Below are positions 8,839 to 16,793 of a stretch of 64,000 nt of DNA, piece by piece; position 1 is the stretch's first letter; each line of letters begins with the position of its first letter. A model generated the notes under the pieces. It ran no database searches and was not told the DNA's origin. It saw nothing but the letters and a program-made list of their open reading frames with translations. The stretch is taken from positions 1-64,000 of the forward strand of contig JAGFIQ010000002.1 in the NCBI GenBank assembly GCA_024103495.1, written 5' to 3'. The translations under genes and the position numbers were made by a program. The stretch comes from Aridibacter famidurans (GTDB lineage: Bacteria; Acidobacteriota; Blastocatellia; Pyrinomonadales; Pyrinomonadaceae).

Positions 8839-8893
8839 ATTCTACATCACTATCGAAACGCGTATGGGAATTCGGCCGGAAAACTGCTATTTT
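8839..8893. promoter_or_regulatory. Divergent promoter region between P450 and aminotransferase
   Basis: The 68 bases between the two ATGs hold a TAGAAT box for the minus strand (8839-8844) and a TATTTT box for the plus strand (8888-8893). Each ends six or seven bases before its start codon (8831 and 8900), so transcription should begin at or next to the ATG. Neither start has a Shine-Dalgarno sequence. The -35 boxes are weak. Confidence 0.4.
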
Positions 8894-8899
8894 GTACCA

Positions 8900-10060
8900 A
8901 TGCAAGAAGCAAAATCGAAGAAGGTGAAGCCCGACATAAGGGCTATCACGAGGCTCGTTCCGCCTTCGGGGAATCTCGTTCAGGGGCAGTCCGAACTGCC
9001 GATCGATCCCGATCTCGCGAAAGAGGCCTACGACGTCATCGCCGCCAGCCGGAACCATTACGGCGGAAGCGAGGGCGACGCCGCTCTGCGGTCCTCCGTC
9101 GCTGAGAAGATCCGCCGTTACAACGGTATCGATCTCGATCCGGATGCGCGTCCGTTCGAACTGATGATCACCAACGGGGGGACCGGAGCGCTGATCGGAA
9201 TCACGCAGAGTTATTTGAAAGGCGCGTCGGCGCTCGTATTCGAGCCTTACTATCCGTATCATCGCCGCATTCTCGAGGAGTTCGGCGGAAAGACAGAGAC
9301 GTTCGAGCTGGATGAGAACCTCGCGTTCGAAAAGGGCGCACTTCTCGCAAGGTGCAAGGCGCTTGCGAACCGCTCGGAGTTCCCCCTCAAGGCCGTGATC
9401 GTGTGCACGCCTTCCAACCCGAGCGGAAAAGTGATGACCCGCGATGAGCTTCAGGCGATCGCCGAAGTTTGCGAGGAGCTGGACCTGCTCTGCATTTCGG
9501 ACGAGGTGTACGAGCATTACGTCGCGGGCGAGAATCCGCACGTCCCGATCGCCTCGCTCCCCGGAATGTGGGACCGGACCATCACGGTTAACTCGTTCTC
9601 GAAATCCTGGAACATCTCGGGCTGGAGGCTTGGGTATACGTACGCCAAGGGCGAGCTTCTCGCTCCAGTGAACAATGCGGCCAACGTGATCTACGTGTGT
9701 CCCGCGACCCCTCTTCAGGCGGCGCTTTCGAAGGTGCTGACGGCGGATCCGGATTACTATGACGACCTTCTGAAGAAGTTCGACCGGAAGCGGATCCTCG
9801 TAAGCGACGCGCTGACGGAGCTCGGATTCGATATCTACCCCTCCGGCTCATCCTTCTACCTCTGGGCGCGCATCCCGGAAGAGTTCGACGACGCGCTTAC
9901 TTTTAACGAGATGCTGATGGAAAAAGCGGGAGTCGGAGTGGTTCCCGGAAGCGCGTTTGCCGATTCCGACCTCTGGGACGCGCACGTAAGGGTCTGCATC
10001 GCTCGCGAGGATTCGATCCTCGAAGGCGCGATGGAGAAGATGCGGAGCGCGCTTAGCTAA
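8900..10060 (+). CDS. Class I/II pyridoxal-phosphate aminotransferase
   Basis: A fold-type I PLP enzyme of 386 residues, related to aspartate/aromatic aminotransferases. The PLP lysine is K235 in NSFSKSWNISGWRLGY. N173 in CTPSNPSGK, D201 and Y204 in ISDEVYEHY, and a C-terminal Arg in HVRVCIA complete the active site pattern. It transfers an amino group between an amino acid and a 2-oxo acid in the cytoplasm; the amino acid cannot be named. The start at 8900 is preferred to the ATG at 8864 because a TATTTT promoter box lies between them. The next gene begins 13 bases after the stop and shares the transcript. Confidence 0.9.
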   Translation: MQEAKSKKVKPDIRAITRLVPPSGNLVQGQSELPIDPDLAKEAYDVIAASRNHYGGSEGDAALRSSVAEKIRRYNGIDLDPDARPFELMITNGGTGALIGITQSYLKGASALVFEPYYPYHRRILEEFGGKTETFELDENLAFEKGALLARCKALANRSEFPLKAVIVCTPSNPSGKVMTRDELQAIAEVCEELDLLCISDEVYEHYVAGENPHVPIASLPGMWDRTITVNSFSKSWNISGWRLGYTYAKGELLAPVNNAANVIYVCPATPLQAALSKVLTADPDYYDDLLKKFDRKRILVSDALTELGFDIYPSGSSFYLWARIPEEFDDALTFNEMLMEKAGVGVVPGSAFADSDLWDAHVRVCIAREDSILEGAMEKMRSALS

Positions 10061-10073
10061 AGGGAGTTTCGGC

Positions 10074-10691
10074 GTGAGATCGATCCTTCTGGCAATCCTT
10101 CCGATGACATTCCTGGCGCTCGCCGGCCTGGCAGGAGCTCAGGAGACGTCTCCCGACGGAACAACGCTCTCGGATGTTCAAGCCTACGTTAAGGAAGCGA
10201 GGGAATTTGTCGAGAAGCAGGGCGAGCCTCACCTGATCTTCGCCGATGTTTCCGACTACAACGAAGGTTCGAAGCCGGTCTGGAAAAAGTACGCGTCGAT
10301 GATCGATTTCCAGAACGCGGGTGAAGAGGCGGAAAGCTATACGGTGGCGTACGTGTGGCTTAAGGAAGGCAAGGTGATCGGCGTCAACTTTACGTATTCG
10401 TCTCCGTCCGGCGACTGGGCGCATTACGCCGAGCATGTGTTCCGGCCTGACGGATCGGTCGCGGAGATCAGAAAGGAACTCAGGACGTTTATGGGAGACG
10501 TGATCGTCATCCGGACCACGGTCTTCGATCCTTCGGGTAAGGAACTGAAGGTGTCGAAAGAGTTCCTCGATCTGAACACGCAGAAGCCGGTCGCTCCTAC
10601 TGAAAACTTCCAGGACGTCGATGTGCCGGTCTACAAAAAGGCGGGCGATCTTCCGTTTGCTTCGGAGTTAGCGGTGAGCGGTAAGCAGTGA
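10074..10691 (+). CDS. Small secreted protein of unknown function
   Basis: A 205-residue protein starting at GTG, with AAGGGAG eight bases upstream. Residues 1-22 are a signal peptide ending LAGAQ. The mature part is mixed alpha/beta, with KQGEPHLIFADVSDYNEG and NFTYSSPSGDWAHYAEHVF and no Cys. I do not recognise the family. Several other small secreted proteins in the window have the same style: short signal peptide, one compact domain. The last codons (VSGKQ) and the TGA lie inside a heptamer array of GTGAGCG/GTAAGCA/GTGAGCA units, so the C-terminal tail was probably rewritten by the repeat. Confidence 0.8.
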   Translation: MRSILLAILPMTFLALAGLAGAQETSPDGTTLSDVQAYVKEAREFVEKQGEPHLIFADVSDYNEGSKPVWKKYASMIDFQNAGEEAESYTVAYVWLKEGKVIGVNFTYSSPSGDWAHYAEHVFRPDGSVAEIRKELRTFMGDVIVIRTTVFDPSGKELKVSKEFLDLNTQKPVAPTENFQDVDVPVYKKAGDLPFASELAVSGKQ

Positions 10692-10700
10692 GCAGTGCCA
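10669..10700 (+). repeat. GTGAGC-type heptamer array over a gene end
   Basis: Four consecutive heptamers (GTGAGCG, GTAAGCA, GTGAGCA, GTGCCAG) cover the last codons, the stop and the first bases after the secreted-protein gene. They are followed at once by CCCGTTTAGAGC, as GTGAGC arrays elsewhere in the window are followed by GTTTAG. Confidence 0.65.
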
Positions 10701-10702
10701 GT

Positions 10703-10910
10703 CCCGTTTAGAGCGGACCTTTGGGCTGCACGAGGTAACGCGGACTTCAGTTTGCGCCGCGCGGACGCGCGGAACTCCGTGCCTCCACGCCTCCCGTTTA
10801 GAGCAGCGCTTTGCGCTGCACGAGGTACCGCGAACTTCAGTTTGCGCCGCGCGCTAGCGCGGACTTCCGTGCCTCCACGCTTCCCGTTTAGAGCAGCGCT
10901 TCGCGCTGCA
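10703..10910 (+). repeat. 90-bp tandem repeat, two copies and a partial third
   Basis: Copies begin with CCCGTTTAGAGC at 10703, 10793 and 10883, exactly 90 bases apart; the third breaks off after about 28 bases. Each unit contains a GCAGCGCTTTGCGCTGC-type palindrome and a TTTGCGCCGCGCG palindrome region. The central part recurs inverted at 24112-24143 and the GCTCTAAACGGG end recurs at 42290-42307. No gene is present. Confidence 0.8.
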
Positions 10911-10982
10911 TTAGTCGGGCTTTGCCCGGCTATTGCAGCCCGAGGGGTCCTCGGCTATGCCCGTCGCTCGCGCTCCGGGTTC

Positions 10983-11022
10983 CGATTCCTCCGGGTTCCG
11001 ATTCCTCAGTCCTCAGTCCTTT
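10983..11022 (-). repeat. GGACTGA heptamers over the end of the cytochrome c gene
   Basis: On the minus strand two GGACTGA units are followed by GGAATCGGAACCCGGAG twice (a 14-base spacing, twice seven). The TGA of the first unit is the stop codon of the cytochrome c gene at 11013-11015. The downstream motif GGAACCCGGAGCGCGAGCG followed by ACGGGC is the one also seen at 3277 and 16626. Confidence 0.6.
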
Positions 11023-12008
11023 TTCCTCGGAATCGCGTGCTGTTTCGGAACCTTGTTCTTGATCGGCTTGATCGACATCAGGTAAGCGTAGATCGCCGCA
11101 AGATCTTCCTCGCTCATCGTCGCGTATCCCTGCCAGGGCATCGGAGAATTGAAATCCCCTTCCTTGACCGCGTCTTCCTTGTACATTCCAGAGGTCTTGT
11201 CGAACGCCTTGAAACGTGAGATGAAGTCCTTCTCGCTCCAGGCTCCGATGCCGGTTTCCTTGTCGGGAGTGATGTTCGACGTTATCACGCTCGCATTCTT
11301 CGTGTCGATGTACCTGCCCCCCGAGAACGCAAGCTCGGGAATCGTCTGGCCGCTTTTTGCAGGTGTATGGCATTCGGCGCATCCGGCCGCGTTGGATAAA
11401 TACTCCCCGTACCTGACCTTGTCGGTCCTGGAAGGCCGTTGCACAAACGAAGGCGCGGAAGGGATCGCGTGGATGATGATGCTCATCGGGAAATCAGAAG
11501 AAGAGGGAGGGGTTTCGCTCTTCACCGCAGGAAGCGTCCGTATAAAGGCGATGATCGAATAAATGTCCTCTCGATCCATCTTCCCGTAGTTCGGATACGG
11601 CATTATCGGGAACAGAGGCCGCCCGTCCTTGCTTACGCCCGATGTGATCGCACGAAACAGCTCTGCGTCGGTCCAGTCCTTAATGTTGTGAGGGGTCAGG
11701 TTAGGAGCCGTGTACGATCCCGGAAAGCCCATAGATTGATCGAATCGCTCCCCGCCGGCACCCTCCGTACCCGGAGTGATAGGTCCGGAGAACCTGGACC
11801 AGTCGCGTTCCGAATGGCAGTCGAGGCATTGCGCAACAGACTTCGCGAGATACTCGCCGCGTTTTATCCGTTCGTGGGTGTATTCGATCCGAACTTCCTC
11901 GAGAGGCACGTTCGGCAGGAATGTCACTACATATCCAATGAAAGCCGCGAAGCCGACGCCGGCCAGGACGACGATCACGAGCACGATCTTCAAGAGCTTT
12001 TTAAACAT
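11013..12008 (-). CDS. Membrane-anchored diheme cytochrome c
   Basis: A c-type cytochrome of 331 residues with two haem sites, CLDCH (61-65) and CAECH (210-214), each opening a cytochrome-c-like domain. Met-containing loops (MPYPNYGKM and MPWQGYATM) are candidate axial ligands. Residues 4-29 form an uncleaved-looking hydrophobic anchor with Lys before it, so the haems face the periplasm. Such proteins pass electrons to terminal oxidases or from dehydrogenases; no partner subunit is adjacent. I start at the ATG at 12008 because the longer frame to 12083 crosses a perfect hairpin (12042-12065) and adds a charged tail before the anchor. The stop codon lies in a heptamer repeat. Confidence 0.88.
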   Translation of the reverse strand: MFKKLLKIVLVIVVLAGVGFAAFIGYVVTFLPNVPLEEVRIEYTHERIKRGEYLAKSVAQCLDCHSERDWSRFSGPITPGTEGAGGERFDQSMGFPGSYTAPNLTPHNIKDWTDAELFRAITSGVSKDGRPLFPIMPYPNYGKMDREDIYSIIAFIRTLPAVKSETPPSSSDFPMSIIIHAIPSAPSFVQRPSRTDKVRYGEYLSNAAGCAECHTPAKSGQTIPELAFSGGRYIDTKNASVITSNITPDKETGIGAWSEKDFISRFKAFDKTSGMYKEDAVKEGDFNSPMPWQGYATMSEEDLAAIYAYLMSIKPIKNKVPKQHAIPRKKD

Positions 12009-12041
12009 TGATTTTACTTGTTCGGTCTGACTATCCTCACG

Positions 12042-12065
12042 GGAAGCGCATCTCGAAGCGCTTCC
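12042..12065. repeat. Perfect 8-bp inverted repeat upstream of the cytochrome gene
   Basis: GGAAGCGC and GCGCTTCC are separated by eight bases, in the region just before the cytochrome c start. It could be an operator or a hairpin in the leader. No regulator gene is adjacent. Confidence 0.4.
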
Positions 12066-12165
12066 GTCCGCACGATTATCCATATTCGCCTACGGGCAAT
12101 CAACGCCCTCCGAATGAAAACGCGCGGTTTCGCTTTGTTTCGATCAGGGTCGGCAGAAAAAGGTA

Positions 12166-12212
12166 CCGCTCCCTTGCAGGCCGCCGGAGAAATGAGCAAC
12201 TGCAGGGAGCGG
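12166..12212 (-). terminator. Long hairpin, possible terminator of the TPR gene
   Basis: Arms CTGCAGGGAGCGG and CCGCTCCCTTGCAG pair over 13 bases with one bulge around a 20-base loop. On the minus strand the hairpin is followed by TACCTTTTT. It lies about 95 bases after the stop of the TPR gene. The large loop makes it an atypical terminator, and a processed or regulatory hairpin is also possible. Confidence 0.4.
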
Positions 12213-12305
12213 CAAAGTGCAGAACAGCGAACTTACGTGGTTATCCGGAGACCCGAACGGGTGCCTGTCAGGACCCCGATCTTACACGGTCAGAAGATCG
12301 AACGA

Positions 12306-13385
12306 TCACTTCGAATTGAAGGCCTTTGACCAGTTCCAGAACGCCAAAAGGTCTTGCTGGTTCTTTCCGAGCCAATCCATAGCGGCATCGCTGCCGATCT
12401 GGGCAAGGACAAGGTGTCCAAGGACTTTGGTGTAATCCTTTGCTTTTATCTCGCGGAAGTACGGAAAGTAGTTCTTCCCGGAAAACGTCTTTCCGTTCTC
12501 GTCGTCTTCCGCGACGCTGTCCACAAGCATCTCGAGGGTTTCCACGAACTGCTCTTCGCGCGTCTTGGGTTTCTCATCCTTGTCGTCGTCGCCTCCGATC
12601 CTCATCGCGCTTCGCATCGAGAGGATAAGATCGATCGTCGAGAAATCTCCCTCGTCTTTGGGCGAGTTCAAGTCGACAAAGATATTGATGTTCCCGGATT
12701 CCTTGTTTCGAGTCGCTCCCGACTCAAGCTTCTGAGCGATCAGCGCGGCAGCGCTTTTGGCCCGCGGCGTGTCCGCCTCCAGCGAAAGGAACCGGAGGCC
12801 GGCAAGAAGCGAAGGGACCTTGTAGCCGGAATCGGAGAAATGGACAGCGAGTATGTAATGCGGGCTGGGATAAGCAAAGTCAAGTTCGACCGCTTTCTTC
12901 GCTTGTGCTCTCGCCTCTTTGAGTTTCTTAAGCCTGAAATAGGTGATCGCGATGTTGTACCGGAGTACAGCCAGATCGGGATTCTGCTTTATGGCTTCTT
13001 CATAGATCTTGATCGCCTTTTCCGGCTCCCCTTTGTCGTCCACGACATTGGCGATCATCATATAGACCCTCGGCAGGATGTCTGACCGGTATTCAGCCGC
13101 TTTCAACGCGTACCGGAGACTGTTGTCCAGGTCCTTCTTCGCGTAATACGCGTATCCCACCTCGTAAAGAGCGAGAACACAATCAGGCGATTCGGCAAGC
13201 ACCTTGTTGTACTGCGCGATCGCCTCATCGTAACGCTTTTCCTCGTGAAGCCGTATGCCTTCGTTGATGATCTCGCGTTGCGCCGGTGTCGGCTCTTTTC
13301 CGTCTTTCGTCGGCTTTCCGATCTTCTGCGCAAATGCCGGTATTGCGAGGGCCAGAATGGCGATCGCCAGGAATGCTCGTTTCAT
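12306..13385 (-). CDS. Secreted tetratricopeptide-repeat protein
   Basis: A 359-residue exported TPR protein. The signal peptide is residues 1-20 (KRAFLAIAILALAIPAFAQ). At least four TPR-like helix pairs follow: YDEAIAQYNKVLAESPDC, LDNSLRYALKAAEY, PEKAIKIYEEAIKQNPDL and LKEARAQAKKAVELD. The C-terminal third, with an acidic GGDDDKDEKPKTREEQ patch, is not TPR and is unrecognised. TPR proteins act as protein-binding scaffolds; the partner is unknown. The ATG at 13385 is chosen over an in-frame TTG six bases earlier because it has CTGGAG at the right distance. It is divergent from mpl. Confidence 0.85.
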   Translation of the reverse strand: MKRAFLAIAILALAIPAFAQKIGKPTKDGKEPTPAQREIINEGIRLHEEKRYDEAIAQYNKVLAESPDCVLALYEVGYAYYAKKDLDNSLRYALKAAEYRSDILPRVYMMIANVVDDKGEPEKAIKIYEEAIKQNPDLAVLRYNIAITYFRLKKLKEARAQAKKAVELDFAYPSPHYILAVHFSDSGYKVPSLLAGLRFLSLEADTPRAKSAAALIAQKLESGATRNKESGNINIFVDLNSPKDEGDFSTIDLILSMRSAMRIGGDDDKDEKPKTREEQFVETLEMLVDSVAEDDENGKTFSGKNYFPYFREIKAKDYTKVLGHLVLAQIGSDAAMDWLGKNQQDLLAFWNWSKAFNSK

Positions 13386-13587
13386 AATCAACTCCAGTTC
13401 CAGTTTTGGATACTCTCAGGACCCTCCCATCAGACAACAGGAGCGGTCGAGATGCAAGCGGTAATCTTTTTCGAAACACTGCGATGCCTCTTAAAGCGGA
13501 TCGGTTCCGGACCCGCGCTGTTCGAGTTCCGCCGCCGATGCTAAACTTGTCCCCGACTGAGCCCGAACCGGGCGGAATCACATCAAA

Positions 13588-15000
13588 ATGCACTATCACC
13601 TGATCGGTATTTGCGGGACCGCGATGGCGAGTCTCGCCGGGATGCTGCAGGCGCGCGGCCACAAGGTCACGGGCTCGGACCAGAATGTCTATCCACCGAT
13701 GTCCACTCAGCTCGAGAGCCTAGGGATCGAGGTAATGACGGGCTACAAGCCCGGGAATCTCGATATAGGCGCGGACAGGATAATCGTCGGAAACGCCATC
13801 TCGCGGGGAAATCCGGAGATCGAAGAGGTGCTGAACCGGAAGCTCGCTTACTTTTCGCAAGCGGAGACCGTCAAGAACGAGTTCATACGCGGGAGGCGCT
13901 CACTGGTAGTCGCGGGAACACACGGAAAGACGACGACGACGAGCATCGCGGCGTGGGTCCTGGAAACGGCCGGGTTCGATCCTTCGTTCCTGGTCGGCGG
14001 CGTCGTTCAGAATTTCGGAGCAAGCTTTCGGGTCACGGACAGCGACTACTTCGTTATCGAGGGCGACGAGTACGATACGGCCTACTTCGACAAGAAGCCG
14101 AAGTTTATGCACTACCTGCCTGAGGTCGCGATCGTCGGCAACATCGAGTTCGACCACGCCGACATTTACCGCGACCTGACCGACATCAAGTTTCAGTTCT
14201 CGAGATTGATGAATCTTGTGCCCGCGAACGGCCGGCTGGTCGTCGGCACCGATTCGCCGGTCGTCCGTGAGGTGCTTGCGGAGATGGAAGGGAAGCTGTT
14301 CACCGACGTGCATTCGTTCGGGCTTTCCGAAGACGCGAAATGGCGGGCTCGGGATCTCGACTTTTCCGGGGAAAAGACGAAGTTCAGCGTCTTTCGTGAC
14401 GGCAGGCATTGGGCGGACTTCGAAACCGGGCTGATCGGGGAGTTCAATGTCCGCAATTGCCTTTCAGTGATCGCGGCGGCGGACTTCTGGGGGATCGCGC
14501 CCAAGACTATCCAGAAAGCGTTTGCGACATTCAAGTCGGTGAAGCGGAGGGCCGAGATCCGAGGCGTCGAACGCGGCGTCACGGTCATCGACGATTTTGC
14601 TCACCATCCGACCGCCGTAGGCGCGACTCTCGAGGCATTGCGGCAGAGGTACGGCGGCAATCGCCTTATCGCGGTATTCGAGCCCAGAAGCTGGTCATCA
14701 AGGCTCGCTGTTTTTCAGGAACCGTACGTCGAGGCTTTCTCGAAAGCGGATTACGTGATCGTCGCCGGCGTGTACGATACGTCGACCGCGAGTAAGGTCG
14801 GAAGAGTGCTGGATACGGGGAAGCTGATCGAGGCTGTTCGCGCGAAAGGGCTTCCGGCCTTCAACTTTCCGGACGCCGATACGATAGTCGAGCACCTTGC
14901 GCCCGAGATGCGCGAAGGAGATATCGTGGCGGTGATGTCGAACGGGGGCTTCGGCGGGATACACGAGAAACTCCTGGCATCTCTAAGAAAAGAGAATTGA
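13588..15000 (+). CDS. mpl: UDP-N-acetylmuramate:L-Ala-gamma-D-Glu-meso-DAP ligase
   Basis: A Mur-ligase of 470 residues that joins the recycled murein tripeptide to UDP-MurNAc in the cytoplasm, re-entering peptidoglycan synthesis. The N-terminal Rossmann part starts MHYHLIGICGTAMASLAG. The ATP P-loop is VAGTHGKTTTT (about 109-119). IVGNAISRGNP and IEGDEYDTAYFDKKPKF are hallmarks that separate Mpl from MurC, and DDFAHHPTAV marks the third domain. The length matches the family. It implies meso-diaminopimelate peptidoglycan and thus a Gram-negative envelope. No other recycling gene is adjacent, but DacB and a lytic transglycosylase are within 20 kb. The stop codon is directly followed by an ACCGCAGAGAACGCAGAG repeat. 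Confidence 0.95.
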   Translation: MHYHLIGICGTAMASLAGMLQARGHKVTGSDQNVYPPMSTQLESLGIEVMTGYKPGNLDIGADRIIVGNAISRGNPEIEEVLNRKLAYFSQAETVKNEFIRGRRSLVVAGTHGKTTTTSIAAWVLETAGFDPSFLVGGVVQNFGASFRVTDSDYFVIEGDEYDTAYFDKKPKFMHYLPEVAIVGNIEFDHADIYRDLTDIKFQFSRLMNLVPANGRLVVGTDSPVVREVLAEMEGKLFTDVHSFGLSEDAKWRARDLDFSGEKTKFSVFRDGRHWADFETGLIGEFNVRNCLSVIAAADFWGIAPKTIQKAFATFKSVKRRAEIRGVERGVTVIDDFAHHPTAVGATLEALRQRYGGNRLIAVFEPRSWSSRLAVFQEPYVEAFSKADYVIVAGVYDTSTASKVGRVLDTGKLIEAVRAKGLPAFNFPDADTIVEHLAPEMREGDIVAVMSNGGFGGIHEKLLASLRKEN

Positions 15001-15180
15001 ACCGCAGAGAACGCAGAGATTCGGAAAGCATTGAACGCGAAGGTCGCCAAGGACGCAAAGAACTTTTCCCCATTTCCGCGGGACCATTAAATCTATTCCG
15101 AAGACCGAAGCCAGGTGATTAAGGAATACAGCAGTAGTTTCCTTCGCGGCCCTCGCGACCTTCGCGTTAAATTCGCTTAT
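15001..15180. repeat. AACGCGAAGG-type inverted repeat
   Basis: The left arm (15034-15060) reads AACGCGAAGGTCGCCAAGG then ACGCAAAG, built on a nine-base rhythm. The right arm (15139-15168) is its inverse (CCTCGCGACCTTCGCGTT). About 80 unrelated bases separate them. The same arms recur at 26045-26183 and 60781-60860. No gene is seen. Confidence 0.65.
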
Positions 15181-15209
15181 GGGCCGATTTGATTCGTGGT
15201 GAATCCAGT

Positions 15210-15863
15210 TCACACGAGGCTCAGCAGATGCCCCATCTGCAGCTTCTTCACACTCAGGTACTTGAACGTGTCTTCGGAAGGCTCGAACTCGATCGGCAGG
15301 CGCTCAATCAGCTCGAGCCCGCCTTCGCGGACTGCCTGGATCTTCTCCGGGTTGTTCGACATCATCCGGACCTTATTCACTCCAAGATCGCGCAGGATCT
15401 CCACGCACTGGCTGTATTCGCGGAGGTCGACATCGAGCCCGAGCCGCTCGTTCGCCTCGATCGTATCGGCTCCTTCGTCCTGCAACGCATATGCGCGGAT
15501 CTTGTTGATGATCCCGATCCCTCGTCCTTCCTGGTGCTGATAGACGATGACGCCGCGTCCGGCTTCCTCGATCGTTTCCATCGCACGCTGCAGTTGGGGC
15601 CCGCAGTCGCACTTGATCGAATGGAACACATCGCCCGTCAGGCACTGCGAATGGATCCTGACCGGAACGGCCTCGTCGCTGTCGAGCTCCCCCTTGAACA
15701 CGGCGACGAATTCCTCGTCGCTCGTAAGCGAGCGGTAACCCGCGATCCGGAACTCTCCGAATTCGGTCGGCAGCCGCGCTTCCGCGACTCGTAGGACCGT
15801 GGCCTCTTCGGGCTCAATGTGTCTTACGGTGTAAGTCGTGACCTTGGTGGTGTCTTTGATCAT
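15210..15863 (-). CDS. ribA: GTP cyclohydrolase II
   Basis: A stand-alone GTP cyclohydrolase II of 217 residues, the first enzyme of riboflavin synthesis, opening GTP to a diaminopyrimidine with loss of formate and pyrophosphate. Zinc ligands are C74, C85 and C87 in [17 protein letters not shown]. The GTP site shows [11 protein letters not shown] and the C-terminal part [11 protein letters not shown]. It has about 20 extra residues at the N-terminus relative to E. coli RibA and no fused RibB (DHBP synthase) domain. The upstream region lacks the conserved FMN riboswitch sequence. No other riboflavin gene is in the window. Confidence 0.95.
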   Translation of the reverse strand: MIKDTTKVTTYTVRHIEPEEATVLRVAEARLPTEFGEFRIAGYRSLTSDEEFVAVFKGELDSDEAVPVRIHSQCLTGDVFHSIKCDCGPQLQRAMETIEEAGRGVIVYQHQEGRGIGIINKIRAYALQDEGADTIEANERLGLDVDLREYSQCVEILRDLGVNKVRMMSNNPEKIQAVREGGLELIERLPIEFEPSEDTFKYLSVKKLQMGHLLSLV

Positions 15864-16227
15864 TTTCTTCCCCTTGTTCGATAATTCCCTTTGACCGTAA
15901 ATATATTCGCCGCCGGAGCGCCGGCGGATGCACCCCCGTTCGCACGATGGCAGGAGTAGCTGCGGGCCAACAATTTACTTGCCAAAACAGGGCAAGATGG
16001 TCATACTTACCAAGGTTTTTGCTCTCATCTGTGTCTCGATAGGCGCATCCGTTTCAGAAAAGATTGCGGCGGCTTTGGTTCGGTTAGAGAGTTTGGTAAG
16101 AAAGGTCACGAAGCATCAGATATTTAGAAAGTTAGGCGCGCCGCATCTTAGACAGGAGTTCCGCTAGAGACCATCCGCTAGTTCAGCCTTCCTTCGTTGC
16201 TTCACTTGAATTGTAAATCTACGAATA
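15864..16227. other. Intergenic region between ribA and the RRM gene
   Basis: This 364-bp divergent spacer holds a GCCGCCGGAGCGCCGGCGG palindrome near 15910 and AT-rich stretches. A TAAATC box (16214-16219) lies eight bases before the RRM start codon. A 79-codon open frame (15928-16167) shows no family features and is not called. Confidence 0.4.
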
Positions 16228-16551
16228 ATGAACAATAAACTGTATGTTGGAAACTTGTCTTTCCATCTGACAAGTGATGATCTGCACGACTTCTTTTCGC
16301 GTGCGGGAACAGTGGAATCCGCTAAGGTTATCGAGGACAGGGACACGGGACGCTCCAGAGGTTTCGGATTCGTCGAGATGGCCACGGAAGAAGAAGCGCA
16401 GACCGCGATCGAGCAGTTCAACGGAGAGGACTTCGAAGGAAGGAACATCGTTGTCAACGAGGCTCGTCCGCGTGAGGACCGCGGCGGTGGAAACCGCGGA
16501 AGGAGCCGCGGACACGGCGGCGGCGGCGGTGGTTACAACTCCGGCTGGTAA
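16228..16551 (+). CDS. Single-RRM glycine-rich RNA-binding protein
   Basis: A 107-residue RNA chaperone-like protein. One RRM spans residues 4-80: RNP2 is LYVGNL and RNP1 is RGFGFVEM, both intact with the RNA-stacking aromatics. The tail (82-107) is Gly/Arg-rich (EDRGGGNRGRSRGHGGGGGG). This is the layout of cyanobacterial and other bacterial Rbp proteins, which are often cold-induced. It is monocistronic, ending in a strong terminator. There is no Shine-Dalgarno, and a -10-like TAAATC sits just before the ATG, so it may be leaderless. Confidence 0.93.
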   Translation: MNNKLYVGNLSFHLTSDDLHDFFSRAGTVESAKVIEDRDTGRSRGFGFVEMATEEEAQTAIEQFNGEDFEGRNIVVNEARPREDRGGGNRGRSRGHGGGGGGYNSGW

Positions 16552-16571
16552 TTCCTCCGGACAGAAAGATC

Positions 16572-16611
16572 AAAAGCGGCGGTTCGCGAAATGCGGGCCG
16601 CCGCTTTTTTT
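16572..16611 (+). terminator. Intrinsic terminator of the RRM gene
   Basis: A stem of AAAAGCGGCGG with CCGCCGCTTTT around a 17-base loop, ending in seven Ts, starts 20 bases after the RRM stop. Confidence 0.9.
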
Positions 16612-16618
16612 AGGAGAC

Positions 16619-16775
16619 GGGAATCGGAACCCGGAGCGCAAGCGACGGGCAGAGCAGAAGACAGAAGACGGACGGTGAATTGCCCCGAAGGGGCTACGGA
16701 AGATAGCCCGGGGCAAGCCAAAGGCGCAGCCCCGGGTACAGGTGACAAGATGTTCTCCGCCCCGGAGGGGCGACG
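16619..16775. repeat. Palindromic repeat cluster
   Basis: It opens with GGAATCGGAACCCGGAGCG, as near 3277, then AGCAGAAGACAGAAGACGG heptamer-like units. Next come the hairpins GCCCCGAAGGGGC (16682-16694), a 30-base palindrome with CCCGGGGC and GCCCCGGG arms (16707-16736), and GCCCCGGAGGGGC (16759-16771). Related hairpin pairs occur at 3197-3266 and 23909-24003. Confidence 0.65.
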
Positions 16776-16793
16776 CTTTAACAATGATGACCG

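Noticed and set aside
12008-12083. Longer N-terminus of the diheme cytochrome
   Set aside because: It places a polar tail before the membrane anchor and covers a perfect inverted repeat, which is better explained as a regulatory region.
15864-16000. FMN riboswitch upstream of ribA
   Set aside because: The highly conserved FMN aptamer core is absent on the strand that would lead into ribA.
15928-16167. 79-codon frame between ribA and the RRM gene
   Set aside because: No ribosome site, mixed composition, and no recognisable domain or signal peptide.
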